Assembly (NCBI GenBank): GCA_019359695.1
Contig: JAHHGV010000008.1
Coordinates: 62,001-126,000 of the forward strand
Direction of reading: 5' to 3'
Origin: Brasilonema angustatum HA4187-MV1
GTDB lineage: Bacteria > Cyanobacteriota > Cyanobacteriia > Cyanobacteriales > Nostocaceae
DNA length: 64,000 nucleotides
Both the position numbers and the translations under genes were made by a program. This document shows, piece by piece, positions 9,036-17,882 of the stretch (positions are counted from its first letter, which is position 1; the number at the start of each line of letters is the position of its first letter). The notes beneath the pieces were generated by a model. The model was given only the letters and a program-made list of their open reading frames with translations, had not been told where the DNA came from and ran no database searches.

Positions 9036-10238
9036 ATGGGATTAGTCAAGAATTTGTCACTTGCCTTTATCGGTGCGGGGTTTCTGGTAGCGGCTGCAGC
9101 AGCCCAAGCTATGGCGTTAAGCTTACAGTACGATCGCTCTATTGGTAGTCCTGGTTTCGGTCCTGGGCAGCTGTTTGTTCCCCAAGGTATAGCGGTGGAT
9201 GGCTCAGGAAATATCCTTGTAAGTAACGGTCGCGGTGTTAACCCGGATGGCACTCCTAATTACAACCTCGGTGACAAAATCGAAAAATTTAGTCCTAGCG
9301 GTGAGTATATTGGAGCAATTGGCTCCGGCGGCACAGGACCCGGACAGTTTGACGAGCCAACAACTGTAGACTTTAATCCAGTAACAGGGGATCTGTATGC
9401 AGGTGATGTTTACAACAACCGCATCAATCAATTCGATTCTCAAGGTAACTTTATTAGATCCTTTGCAAATGGAGAATTTACCCCTCTGGTACCAGGTAGG
9501 CTTTTCTTTGGACCATCTGGTGTGACATTTGACAAAGCTGGCAACGTGTACGTTGGTGATTTTAACGGTGAAAGGATTCTTAAATTCACACCAGACGGAC
9601 AGCAAATTGGTGTCATTGGTGGCACCACTGGCACTGCACTTGGAGAATTCCAAGGTGTAGCCGGTACAAGAATTTCCCCAGTTAGTGGAAATATCTATGT
9701 AGCTGACCAGTATAACAACCGCGTTCAAGTACTCGATCCAAATGGTAAACCTCTGTTCACATTTGGTTCAGCAGGTAGCGGACCAGGACAGCTTCTTCAG
9801 CCAATTGGCATCGAAGTGGACGACCAAGAGAATGTCTATGTAGCTGATTCTATCAACAGCCGTGTTCAGGTATTCGATAAAAACGGTAAGTTCCTGACTT
9901 CCTACGGTCAACCAGCCCTCGATGCATCAGGCAACCCAGTCCCGCCTCCAGGATTAACCGATCCTCCATTCGGCAACCCCCTCGACCTGACTCCAGGCAG
10001 ATTTAACTGGACAGGTGGCACAGCACTCAAAGATAACAAGCTGTATGTAGGCGATTTCTTCCAAGGTCGCGTTCAAGTATTGGACGTCGTTAAGGATGGG
10101 GCAACCAAAGTACCTGAACCTGCTTCACTATTAGGTTTAGGCTTGTTAGGAATTGGCGCTACTGCCAGCACATTGCGGAAAAAGCAGCAAAAGGCAACCT
10201 TCAGTATACAGGCAGAACCAGAAAAAGCTGCTGTTTAG
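9036..10238 (+). CDS. scyF: ScyF, NHL-repeat protein with signal peptide and PEP-CTERM tail
   Basis: A 400-residue NHL-repeat beta-propeller. Residues 1-30 form a signal peptide (LSLAFIGAGFLVAAAAAQAMA). The repeats show the NHL pattern: GFGPGQLFVPQGIAVDGSGN, GPGQFDEPTTVDFNPVTG, GPGQLLQPIGIEVDDQEN and others, each followed by a YVAD.INSRVQVF-type strand. The end carries a second PEP-CTERM tail in this locus, VPEPASLLGLGLLGIGA plus basic residues. NHL propellers usually act in protein binding or as lyase-like scaffolds; the role of ScyF in scytonemin assembly is not settled. Placement immediately before the ebo genes matches other cyanobacterial scytonemin loci. Confidence 0.92.
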   Translation: MGLVKNLSLAFIGAGFLVAAAAAQAMALSLQYDRSIGSPGFGPGQLFVPQGIAVDGSGNILVSNGRGVNPDGTPNYNLGDKIEKFSPSGEYIGAIGSGGTGPGQFDEPTTVDFNPVTGDLYAGDVYNNRINQFDSQGNFIRSFANGEFTPLVPGRLFFGPSGVTFDKAGNVYVGDFNGERILKFTPDGQQIGVIGGTTGTALGEFQGVAGTRISPVSGNIYVADQYNNRVQVLDPNGKPLFTFGSAGSGPGQLLQPIGIEVDDQENVYVADSINSRVQVFDKNGKFLTSYGQPALDASGNPVPPPGLTDPPFGNPLDLTPGRFNWTGGTALKDNKLYVGDFFQGRVQVLDVVKDGATKVPEPASLLGLGLLGIGATASTLRKKQQKATFSIQAEPEKAAV

Positions 10239-10283
10239 ACACTCGTAATTTTGTACTTCCTCAACCTTAATTTTGTTTTGCCT

Positions 10284-10309
10284 CGTTCCCAGGCTGTAGC
10301 CTGGGAACG
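10284..10309. terminator. Strong hairpin between scyF and eboA
   Basis: Perfect 12-base arms CGTTCCCAGGCT (10284-10295) and AGCCTGGGAACG (10298-10309) with a 2-base spacer. It lies 45 bases past scyF, a possible boundary between the scy and ebo segments. The same word, CGTTCCCAGGC, is a widespread cyanobacterial intergenic palindrome, so it may be a mobile repeat rather than a dedicated terminator. Confidence 0.5.
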
Positions 10310-10358
10310 TATTCCTAGAGATATTAGCTCTCTTAGATAACTAAATGCTTATAAAGTA

Positions 10359-11252
10359 ATGGTTTCTGCAAGTTATTTAGAAAAAACAACAATTAGTGCT
10401 AGTGACTTACTGCATAATTGGTTGAAGCAACGCCTTAATAGTCAAGCTCTTACCTGGCTAGAACAGAAGATAGAGCAAATCAAAACCGCTGTCAATACGC
10501 TAGTATTTTTTAGTGCTTTTAGCGCTGTGCCTCGTCATACAGGCAAAAACGATTTGCAACTGACAAAAGCGGAACTAGAAGCAGCCTGTTCTGCCCGGAC
10601 AGCTTGGTTTCCTAGTCATTGGAGTGTAGATCAAGCTGCTCGCACCTTACTGGTACTGGCTTTACCACAGGATAATGAACAGAAGTATTTACAAACCTTA
10701 GAGCGAGTTTTTACAGCCGCTGATGTAGGAGAGTTAGTCGCACTTTACCAAGCATTACCACTTTTGCCTTACCCAGAAAAGTTTCGTGATCGTGCAGCTG
10801 AGGGAGTTCGCAGTAATATGACCGCAGTCTTCAACGCTGTGGCTTTGGAAAATTCCTATTCAGCAGAGTATCTGGGTGATCTTGCTTGGAATCAGATGGT
10901 ATTGAAAGCCCTATTTGTGGGCAGCCCTTTACATCTGGTTCAAGGGCTTGACCAGCGTGCAAATCCAGAACTAGCTAGAATGCTAGTTGATTATGCCCAT
11001 GAACGTTGGGCAGCAAAGCGTACAGTATCTCCGGAACTCTGGCGACTGGTAGGGCGATTTGCTAATGATGCGATGTTCGCTGATTTGGAGCGAGCAATAC
11101 AAGACCCCGATCCGGTTCAACAAGCAGCGGCGGCGATCGCCACTTCTGAGTGTCCTTTACCACAGGCTCAAACACTCCTTGCCCGTTATCCAAACATACA
11201 AGCCGAAATTCAAGCAGGGCATTTGACTTGGAATAGCTTAATTATTTCGTAG
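10359..11252 (+). CDS. eboA: EboA-type protein, metabolite-trafficking cluster
   Basis: A 297-residue soluble protein of the EboA family. It has no recognised catalytic motif and is mostly helical, with HEAT/ARM-like helices in the second half (TLERVFTAADVGELVALYQALPLLP, then a segment near DLAWNQMVLKALF). The start is ATG at 10359. It is the first of three closely spaced genes eboA-eboB-eboC. In cyanobacteria the ebo cluster is needed to export the scytonemin monomer from the cytoplasm to the periplasm; the individual role of EboA is unknown. The name rests on length, position before a TatD-like EboB and overall character. Confidence 0.82.
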   Translation: MVSASYLEKTTISASDLLHNWLKQRLNSQALTWLEQKIEQIKTAVNTLVFFSAFSAVPRHTGKNDLQLTKAELEAACSARTAWFPSHWSVDQAARTLLVLALPQDNEQKYLQTLERVFTAADVGELVALYQALPLLPYPEKFRDRAAEGVRSNMTAVFNAVALENSYSAEYLGDLAWNQMVLKALFVGSPLHLVQGLDQRANPELARMLVDYAHERWAAKRTVSPELWRLVGRFANDAMFADLERAIQDPDPVQQAAAAIATSECPLPQAQTLLARYPNIQAEIQAGHLTWNSLIIS

Positions 11253-11298
11253 TCACCGCTCAAGCGCTGACTACAAGTTTATAACTATTTTTGTAAAA

Positions 11299-12225
11299 AT
11301 GAACACTACTCCTATGATGTATATAGATCCTCACATTCACATGAGTTCCCGCACAACCGACGATTACCAAAAGATGCGGGACTCTGGCATTGTCGCTGTG
11401 ATTGAACCTGCTTTCTGGTTTGGACAACCTCGTACGAGCGTTGGATCATTCCAAGATTACTTTAGCAGCTTAGTGGGATGGGAGCGATTCCGTGCGGATC
11501 AATTTGGTATCAAACACTACTGTACAATCGGCTTGAACTCCAAAGAAGCCAATAATGAATTATTGGCAGAGCAAGTCATGGAACTTTTGCCTTTATACGC
11601 TTGCAAAGAAGGAGTTGTAGCCATTGGTGAAATTGGTTACGATGACATGACTCCACAAGAAGACAAATACTTTCGCTTGCAGCTAGAACTCGCAAGAGAA
11701 CTGGATATGCTGGTGATGATTCACACACCTCACCGGAATAAAAAAGCAGGCACCAGTCACAGTATGGATGTTTGTATCGAGCATGGCTTAGATCCATCAA
11801 AAGTGATTGTAGATCACAACAACGAAGAAACTGTGCAAGAAGTTTTAGATCGGGGCTTTTGGGCAGCTTTTACAATTTACCCCAATACCAAAATGGGGAA
11901 TGCCCGCATGGTTGAGGTTGTACGCCAGTACGGATGCGATCAGATCATCGTAGACAGCAGTGCTGATTGGGGTGTGAGCGATCCACTCGCAGTTCCTAAA
12001 ACTGCTCAACTCATGCGAGAAAGGGGAATTCCAGAAGCGCATATACGAGCTGTCTGTTACGAAAATGCACTTGCTGCTTATAGCCAAAGTGGTCAAATGC
12101 AGGAGTCAGACTGGCTTAACCCATCACCCATCGACCAGCGACAACTATTTAACGGTAACTCGGTACTCCGGGGACAAAAACCCGTTATTGAGTCTCCCAC
12201 TCGTGAATATGCATTGATCGAGTAA
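11299..12225 (+). CDS. eboB: EboB, TatD-like metal-dependent hydrolase
   Basis: A 308-residue TIM-barrel amidohydrolase of the TatD type. Metal ligands are visible in order: the HxH motif in YIDPHIHMSS near residues 10-14, a glutamate in AIGEIGYDD near residue 110, histidines in MIHTPHRNK and IVDHNNEET, and the terminal aspartate in IIVDSSADWG near residue 217. The substrate is unknown. It lies 46 bases after eboA and 144 before eboC, and this trio is characteristic of the ebo metabolite-trafficking cluster. A soluble cytoplasmic enzyme is expected because no signal peptide is seen. Confidence 0.9.
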   Translation: MNTTPMMYIDPHIHMSSRTTDDYQKMRDSGIVAVIEPAFWFGQPRTSVGSFQDYFSSLVGWERFRADQFGIKHYCTIGLNSKEANNELLAEQVMELLPLYACKEGVVAIGEIGYDDMTPQEDKYFRLQLELARELDMLVMIHTPHRNKKAGTSHSMDVCIEHGLDPSKVIVDHNNEETVQEVLDRGFWAAFTIYPNTKMGNARMVEVVRQYGCDQIIVDSSADWGVSDPLAVPKTAQLMRERGIPEAHIRAVCYENALAAYSQSGQMQESDWLNPSPIDQRQLFNGNSVLRGQKPVIESPTREYALIE

Positions 12226-12283
12226 AAAGTTAACAGTCCTCATGGACATTTGCCCACCAGCAACTATTTCTCCCAGCCTACGG

Positions 12284-12345
12284 CGACCTACGGTCCACTA
12301 GCCCCTAAAAGGGGCGCTGCGCAAACGTTAACGCTCCGCTAACAC
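12284..12345. repeat. GC-rich intergenic repeat between eboB and eboC
   Basis: A short GC-rich stretch with words such as CTACGGCGACCTACGG and GGGGCGCTGCGCAAACG. A close relative of the second word occurs at 52860-52880 (GGGGGCGCTACGCAAACG). Its composition differs from the surrounding AT-richer DNA, which is typical of dispersed cyanobacterial intergenic repeats. Confidence 0.5.
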
Positions 12346-12369
12346 TTTCTCCCTTTCTCCCTCCTTGCT

Positions 12370-13284
12370 ATGAACGCTGCAACCTTAAATTCTTCTCGCT
12401 TTTGGGCATATCTCCAGTTACTCCGACCTGCTAACATTGTTACCGCGTGGGCAGATATTCTCGCTGGTTTCGCTGCCTCAGGATGCATTGTCTTTATTAC
12501 CCCATCTTCTTCTGATTTGATATCACTTGCATGGTTGGTTTTAGCAACAACAGGTTTATATGGCGGTGGTATTGTTTTTAATGATGTCTTTGATGCGGAA
12601 ATAGACGCTGTTGAAAGACCTGAACGACCTATTCCCAGTGGTAGAGCATCTCAATTGACAGCATCTATTCTAGGAAGTTTACTTTTGAGTATTGGCATAC
12701 TAGCAGCCTGTCAAGTGACCTGGTTGAGTGCCACTCTCGCTTGTGGGATTGCTGCTGCTGCGATTCTCTACGATGCATATAGCAAACATCACCCTATTTT
12801 TGGCCCGCTCAATATGGGGGTTTGTCGCGGTGGCAACCTCATGCTTGGTGTGAGCGCAGTTTCACCAATGGTATCAAACTATTGGTTTTTAGCGCTGATT
12901 CCCATTGTTTACATTGCTGCCATAACAACCCTTAGCCGAGGTGAAGTTCATGGGGGTAAGAGTACTACTGGTGTGTTCACACTTGTGCTAATTGGCACAG
13001 TCATAGCTGGACTGTTAGGATTAAGTTTGTTAAAGAATTATCACCTGCTTGCAGTTTTGCCATTCATTTTGTTGCTAGCTGTGCGAGTGTTACTACCTTT
13101 TATTAAGGCAGTGAGCAAACCATCTCCAGAAAACATCCGCACAGCCGTGGGTGCAGGAGTCTTGTCACTCATTGTTTTAGACGCCGCAGTCGCTGCTGGT
13201 TTTGCTAGCTTGCCATATGGATTACTGGTTCTGAGTCTGTTACCAATTTCAATGGCTTTGTCACAAATATTTGCTGTTACTTGA
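12370..13284 (+). CDS. eboC: EboC, UbiA-family prenyltransferase-like membrane protein
   Basis: A 304-residue polytopic membrane protein of the UbiA superfamily. The first aspartate-rich motif reads FNDVFDAEIDAVERPERPIP (about residues 70-89). The second signature is in ILYDAYSKHHPIFGPLNMG. Eight or nine hydrophobic segments alternate with short loops. UbiA proteins attach prenyl chains to acceptors; EboC may make a lipid-like carrier or anchor for metabolite export, but its substrate is not known. It is the third gene of the eboABC block; the ATG at 12370 lies just after a CT-rich stretch. Confidence 0.9.
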   Translation: MNAATLNSSRFWAYLQLLRPANIVTAWADILAGFAASGCIVFITPSSSDLISLAWLVLATTGLYGGGIVFNDVFDAEIDAVERPERPIPSGRASQLTASILGSLLLSIGILAACQVTWLSATLACGIAAAAILYDAYSKHHPIFGPLNMGVCRGGNLMLGVSAVSPMVSNYWFLALIPIVYIAAITTLSRGEVHGGKSTTGVFTLVLIGTVIAGLLGLSLLKNYHLLAVLPFILLLAVRVLLPFIKAVSKPSPENIRTAVGAGVLSLIVLDAAVAAGFASLPYGLLVLSLLPISMALSQIFAVT

Positions 13285-13453
13285 GGCACACGTTAAAATT
13301 CTATCTTAGAGCTTATATCAGGAGTAAACATTAGAGAATATGCTGGATTTATACTACCCAGCTTAGCCTCATACCGCTACTCACCGTGCATCTTGTAAGA
13401 AAACGACAAAACTCACACCTTCGATTTGACCTTACCCAACAAAGAAACGGATA

Positions 13454-14749
13454 ATGCGGATTCTCATTTATTCTTACAACTATCATCCAGAGCCAATCGG
13501 AATTGCCCCTTTAATGACCGAACTGGCAGAAGGACTGGTAAAGCAAGGTCACCAAGTGCGAGTGATTACAGGAATGCCTAACTATCCCCAACGGGAGATC
13601 TACCAAGAGTATCGAGGCAAGTGGTACATGACCGAACAAAAAAACGGCGTGACCATCCAGCGTAGTTATTTACGGATTAAATCTAAACCAAACCTGATAG
13701 ATAGATTGCTCTTGGAGTTGAGCTTTGTGTTTACAAGCTTGCCACAAGCTCTCAACGGTTGGCAAGCTGATGTTATTCTCCTGACAGTACCACCACTATT
13801 GGTCTCCTTACCAGCAACGCTACTTGGTTGGTTACACAACTGTCCAGTCATACTAAATGTACAAGATATATTACCAGAAGCCGCTGTGCGGATGGGGCTA
13901 ATTAAAAACAAATTGATGATTCGTGCATTGAGGGCGATCGAACAATTTGCATATCGTAGCGCACACACTATTAGCGTGATTGCCGATGGATTTGTTGAGA
14001 ATTTAGTTGACAAGGGAGTCCCAGCTCAAAAAATTGTTTGCATTCCCAATTGGGTGAATGTGAATTTTATCCGCCCCTTACCAAAAAAGGGCAACCCATT
14101 TCGCATAGCCAATCAACTCCAAGATAAATTTGTTGTGCTTTACTCCGGCAACATTGCCTTAACACAAGGATTGGAAACAGTCATCGAAGCTGCATCTAGG
14201 CTGCGTCACATACCACAAATCGTCTTTGTTATTGCTGGAGAAGAAAAAGCATTGAAAAGATTGGAGGCATTTTGTCAAAAATGTGGGGCTGACAACGTGT
14301 TGCTTGTACCTTTGATGCCGCGAGAAAAACTACCCGAAATGCTTGCAGCGGCCGATGTGGGTTTGGTGGTGCAAAAGCGCAATGTCATCTCCTTCAATAT
14401 GCCTTCCAAAATCCCACTGTTGTTGGCTAGCGGTCGTCCGATTGTCGCTTCTGTTCCCGTCTCTGGTACAGCAGCACGGGCAGTGCGTAACAGTGGCGGC
14501 GGCATAGTTGTCGCACCAGAATCACCAGAAGCGCTAGCAGAAGGAATCGTGGATTTGTATAACAATCCAGCAAAAGCTGCAAAGCTGGGTTACTTTGCAA
14601 GGCTGTTTGCTGTAGAACACTATTCGTTTGAGCAAGCCTTAGCTGAGTACAAAGCCCTATTTAGCGAAGTTGTTGCTACAAGCTCCGAATCACCTTCTTT
14701 AGGTATGTTACCAAAATTGACCGCTAGTGAATCGATTATTGATATTTAA
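13454..14749 (+). CDS. Family 4 glycosyltransferase (WcaI/WbuB-like)
   Basis: A 431-residue GT-B glycosyltransferase. The N-terminal domain starts ILIYSYNYHPEPIGIAPLM, typical of the WcaI group. The C-terminal domain has LYSGNIALTQGLETVIEAA and a PSKIPLLLASGRPIVA nucleotide-sugar region with the EX7E-like element near residues 330-360. N. punctiforme has a group 1 glycosyltransferase (NpR1270) between scyF and tyrA in its scytonemin cluster, so this is its probable counterpart. It may glycosylate a pigment intermediate or contribute to the sheath polysaccharide. Here it separates eboABC from eboDEF. Confidence 0.85.
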   Translation: MRILIYSYNYHPEPIGIAPLMTELAEGLVKQGHQVRVITGMPNYPQREIYQEYRGKWYMTEQKNGVTIQRSYLRIKSKPNLIDRLLLELSFVFTSLPQALNGWQADVILLTVPPLLVSLPATLLGWLHNCPVILNVQDILPEAAVRMGLIKNKLMIRALRAIEQFAYRSAHTISVIADGFVENLVDKGVPAQKIVCIPNWVNVNFIRPLPKKGNPFRIANQLQDKFVVLYSGNIALTQGLETVIEAASRLRHIPQIVFVIAGEEKALKRLEAFCQKCGADNVLLVPLMPREKLPEMLAAADVGLVVQKRNVISFNMPSKIPLLLASGRPIVASVPVSGTAARAVRNSGGGIVVAPESPEALAEGIVDLYNNPAKAAKLGYFARLFAVEHYSFEQALAEYKALFSEVVATSSESPSLGMLPKLTASESIIDI

Positions 14750-14818
14750 CTTATTCTCATTCCGAGGCAGTGTGCCCTAGGTATAAGGGCGCGAATGACG
14801 GCTTTGTTGTTACTAGGC

Positions 14819-14884
14819 GACTGGTGTTAGGCTTCTGGCGTGCGCTTTGCGCATACCCGGAAGGGGGTCTTTCCCGTGGTAGCA
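14819..14884. repeat. Dispersed GC-rich repeat upstream of tyrA
   Basis: The gap between the glycosyltransferase and tyrA contains a locally GC-rich block with palindromic words (GCGTGCGCTTTGCGCA, then CCCGGAAGGGGGTCTTTCCCG). It resembles the intergenic repeats at 17600 and 54500 in style. No gene is seen in the 218-base gap. Confidence 0.45.
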
Positions 14885-14967
14885 CCTACTTTTGATTAGT
14901 CATCAGTCAGTCTTGACGTTAGAGCGTCTTTATGTGGTTTGCATCTGTTGATTTGTTCTAAAAACCT

Positions 14968-16104
14968 ATGACCCAAGAATTGTTTAAGCAAACAGATCAA
15001 AACCTGTATGATCTGCTGCGCGATACTCACACAGCAAGCCTTGCCCTTGGGAGCGATGGCGATCGCCATACACTTTTAACAGCATCACAAATTTCACCTA
15101 TACAAGAACAACTGGCAACTCTCGCCTCCTCACTTGCTCAAGCTGGTGTTCCTGAATCAGTTTGGGTAAATTTAGTTAACAGTTGTTATGCAGCCCTTTC
15201 CACTGTTGCCTCATATTCGTCTACACAGATAACACCCCGGAAAATCACCATCATAGGTGGGCGTGGCAGAATGGGTAGATTCTTTACCCAGCAACTGACA
15301 GCTGCTGGTCACAATGTCAGTATTCTCGAAAATGAAGACTGGGAATATGCAGATAAGCTCCTCAGTTGTGCTGAATTTGTGATCATCTGTGTTCCAATTC
15401 AATGGACAACAGATGTTATAAAGCGTGCGGCCCAATATCTTGCACCAACCACAGCACTTTGTGACATCACAAGTCTCAAAACTGAGCCGATGTCAGCGAT
15501 GCTTGAATACCATCGTGGTCCGGTTATGGGATTACATCCCATGTTTGGCCCAAATGTCAAATCCTTTGCAGGACACAAGGTAATAGCCTGTTCAGGTCGG
15601 AACGACGATTCATTTGAGTGGTTATTAGACTTTATCAAAAGTCAGGGTGGGGAAGTCATAGTCTCAACACCTGAAGAACATGACTACATGATGGTGATTA
15701 TTCAGGCAACAAGGCACTTCTCCCGATTTAGCGTTGGTGTTTTCTTAGCACAAGAAGAAATTGACATAGAGCGCAGTTTGTGCGTCTCAACTGCCAGCTA
15801 CCGTCAAGAAATAGACATCATCAAGCGTTTGTTTACTCAAAGCCCAGACTTATGTGTAGACATTATGCTGGCTACACAAGATAGATGTCATGCCATTGCT
15901 AAATTAGCCGATACTTATGAGCGTTTGGCAAGCTTAGTCGCACACAAAGATCGAGCTGCAATCATCCAGGAATTTGAAACTGCTCAAAGCTTTTTTGGTA
16001 AGGAAAGCATTACTTCTGCCAACCTGAGTCACGAAAAGTATGCTGATCGACATCTATCAAGATACCCTTCGGGTTCGCAGTCGCCTACGCATGGATTCTA
16101 CTAA
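14968..16104 (+). CDS. tyrA: TyrA, prephenate/arogenate dehydrogenase
   Basis: A 378-residue dehydrogenase that oxidatively decarboxylates prephenate (or arogenate) and so supplies p-hydroxyphenylpyruvate or tyrosine for scytonemin. The NAD-binding motif IIGGRGRMGRFFTQQL lies near residues 93-108, after a helical N-terminal segment of about 90 residues. GLHPMFGPNVKSF near residue 190 is the TyrA signature, and the catalytic histidine is in this block. The last 25 residues (RHLSRYPSGSQSPTHGFY) are unlike the family and are encoded by a repeat-like sequence, so the native C-terminus has probably been replaced. It is a cluster-specific copy, as in other scytonemin loci. Confidence 0.9.
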   Translation: MTQELFKQTDQNLYDLLRDTHTASLALGSDGDRHTLLTASQISPIQEQLATLASSLAQAGVPESVWVNLVNSCYAALSTVASYSSTQITPRKITIIGGRGRMGRFFTQQLTAAGHNVSILENEDWEYADKLLSCAEFVIICVPIQWTTDVIKRAAQYLAPTTALCDITSLKTEPMSAMLEYHRGPVMGLHPMFGPNVKSFAGHKVIACSGRNDDSFEWLLDFIKSQGGEVIVSTPEEHDYMMVIIQATRHFSRFSVGVFLAQEEIDIERSLCVSTASYRQEIDIIKRLFTQSPDLCVDIMLATQDRCHAIAKLADTYERLASLVAHKDRAAIIQEFETAQSFFGKESITSANLSHEKYADRHLSRYPSGSQSPTHGFY

Positions 16105-16306
16105 GTTACGACTGCAATTGAACGATAACGCTCTTGCCGATAGAGTTCTAGCTAAGTCAACATTTGCTCGATTGAATGGCATCACTAGCGTACCTTTTTA
16201 CGTTATCAACAACAAAGTCAAGGTTAACGGTTCACACTCAAGCGAGGTGTTCCTTCAAGCTTTAAATCGTGCCGCGCTTCTAGAAATATCCGCAAAAATA
16301 TGGTAA
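16105..16306 (+). pseudogene. dsbA: C-terminal remnant of a DsbA/FrnE-family oxidoreductase
   Basis: The frame following tyrA encodes a C-terminal thioredoxin-fold segment, with NDNALADRVLAKSTFARLNG, then ITSVPFYVINN containing the conserved cis-proline, then SEVFLQAL. This matches the end of DsbA/FrnE proteins. The N-terminal part with the CxxC active site is absent, leaving about 65 residues of a usual 210-220. N. punctiforme has a full dsbA-like gene (NpR1268) at exactly this point, between tyrA and the aroB-like gene. The stop TAA overlaps the eboD start (ATGGTAA). An in-frame ATG at 16040 lies within tyrA, so a short product cannot be excluded, but it could not be a redox enzyme. Confidence 0.82.
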
Positions 16307-17538
16307 TTGACATCAAGCAAAAGGCTACACTTAATTTGCAACCCATCCGGCAAAGTTTCTCACTCACCTTCCAGTACAAGGTGCACTTCACCAATAATGT
16401 GTTTGATCTGAAAAATTCCCTGCTGGCACAAGTGATTGCTGCCGATGGGGAAGTAGGACCAAAAAAAGTTTTAGCAGTTGTAGATTCAGGATTGTTGGAG
16501 TCTCGACGGACGCTACTCAAGCAAATTGCTGCTTATTGCGATCGCCATCCAGATACACTTAAACTTCTTGCCGATCCAATCATCATCACAGCAGGAGAAG
16601 CAGCCAAAAACGATCCAAATGAACTCTCAAAAATTCACAAAATCATAGATGAAGTGGGGCTTTGCCGCCACTCCTACATATTAGGAATTGGTGGTGGTGC
16701 TGTATTAGACTTAGTTGGATATGCAGCAGCAACAGCACATCGAGGAATTCGTCTGATTCGTATTCCGACAACAGTGTTGGCACAAAATGATTCTGCTGTT
16801 GGCGTAAAAAACGGAATTAACGCCTTTGGCAAAAAGAATTTTCTTGGTACTTTCGCTCCACCCTATGCAGTTTTAAATGATTTTAGCTTCTTAACTTCCC
16901 TAAATGACCGTGACTGGCGTTGTGGAATCGCAGAAGCAGTAAAAGTCGCGCTGATCAAGGATGCTGACTTCTTTGAGTACATCAGTACCCACGCTGACGC
17001 GCTCATCTGTCGAGACATGAACTCCATGCAAGAAGTCATCTACCGTTGTGCTCAATTGCATATGGATCATATTGCTAACAATGGTGATCCCTTTGAAGTG
17101 GGTTCATCTCGTCCATTGGATTTTGGTCACTGGGCAGCACATAAACTTGAGCAGCTGACAAACCATAGATTACGTCATGGGGAAGCAGTGGCGATCGGCA
17201 TTGCCTTAGACAGTACCTATTCCTACCTGATAGGGCTGCTGTCTCGGTTAGAGTGGCAGCGGATATTAAATACTTTGTTGTCATTAAACTTTGAATTGTA
17301 CGTACCTGAACTGTCTGAAAAAATAACAGAACTGGAACATCCTCGTTGCTTGTTCCGGGGGCTGAATGAGTTTCGCGAACACCTGGGCGGTGAATTAACT
17401 CTCACACTATTGCAAAGTCTTGGTAAAGGTATAGAGGTTCACGAGGTAGATATATCTCTATTTCGGCAAGCAACTTGGTTGTTGGGCGAGTTTTACAATT
17501 ATTCCTTACCAGCCTCAGGTTGGGAATGTGTGATGTGA
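16300..17538 (+). CDS. eboD: EboD, sugar-phosphate cyclase (3-dehydroquinate-synthase-like)
   Basis: A 412-residue member of the dehydroquinate synthase/sugar-phosphate cyclase superfamily. The NAD-binding glycine motif is GIGGGAVLDLVGYAAA near residue 130. The substrate loop reads NDSAVGVKNGIN, followed by GKKNFLGTF. The three metal ligands are the glutamate of CGIAEAVK and the histidines of DFGHWAAHK and RHGEAVAIG. The loop has VKNGIN where true AroB has a GKTAVN-type sequence, so it belongs with the EboD/valiolone-synthase-like cyclases. The same gene is often labelled aroB in scytonemin loci. The start ATG overlaps the stop of the dsbA remnant, suggesting former translational coupling. 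Confidence 0.87.
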   Translation: MVIDIKQKATLNLQPIRQSFSLTFQYKVHFTNNVFDLKNSLLAQVIAADGEVGPKKVLAVVDSGLLESRRTLLKQIAAYCDRHPDTLKLLADPIIITAGEAAKNDPNELSKIHKIIDEVGLCRHSYILGIGGGAVLDLVGYAAATAHRGIRLIRIPTTVLAQNDSAVGVKNGINAFGKKNFLGTFAPPYAVLNDFSFLTSLNDRDWRCGIAEAVKVALIKDADFFEYISTHADALICRDMNSMQEVIYRCAQLHMDHIANNGDPFEVGSSRPLDFGHWAAHKLEQLTNHRLRHGEAVAIGIALDSTYSYLIGLLSRLEWQRILNTLLSLNFELYVPELSEKITELEHPRCLFRGLNEFREHLGGELTLTLLQSLGKGIEVHEVDISLFRQATWLLGEFYNYSLPASGWECVM

Positions 17539-17599
17539 AACGGTTGAAAAATTTTGAAAAATACCACAGATGGACACAAATGACACAGATAAACTATCT

Positions 17600-17735
17600 G
17601 CACGGCAGGTGCTACCCTATGGCTGACGCCACGCCTTACGGCTATCGGGAAGCCGCCTCCGGCGTCTACAAGTCGGGCGTTGCCGGACGCTAGATACCTC
17701 TGTCGGGAAACCCTCATCAAGTACTGGCTCACGCC
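17600..17735. repeat. GC-rich dispersed repeat between eboD and eboE
   Basis: The 344-base eboD-eboE gap contains a block sharing words in reverse orientation with 54540-54740: CCTCTGTCGGGAAACCC followed by AGTACTGGCTC here, against GAGCCAGTACTG and GGGTTTCCCGACAGAGG there. No gene is visible in the gap. It is a dispersed element of the family described in the findings. Confidence 0.7.
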
Positions 17736-17882
17736 ACATGCCTCAACGCGCTTAACCCGCGCACGGCACTGTCCTCCCCAACGCACTGCCTCGTCTATCT
17801 GTGTCCATCTGTAGTTCCAAACCTCTAAGTAGGCTTTCATCACAAGTTGAGTCAACGATAACAGGCACGATTAAAAATACAG

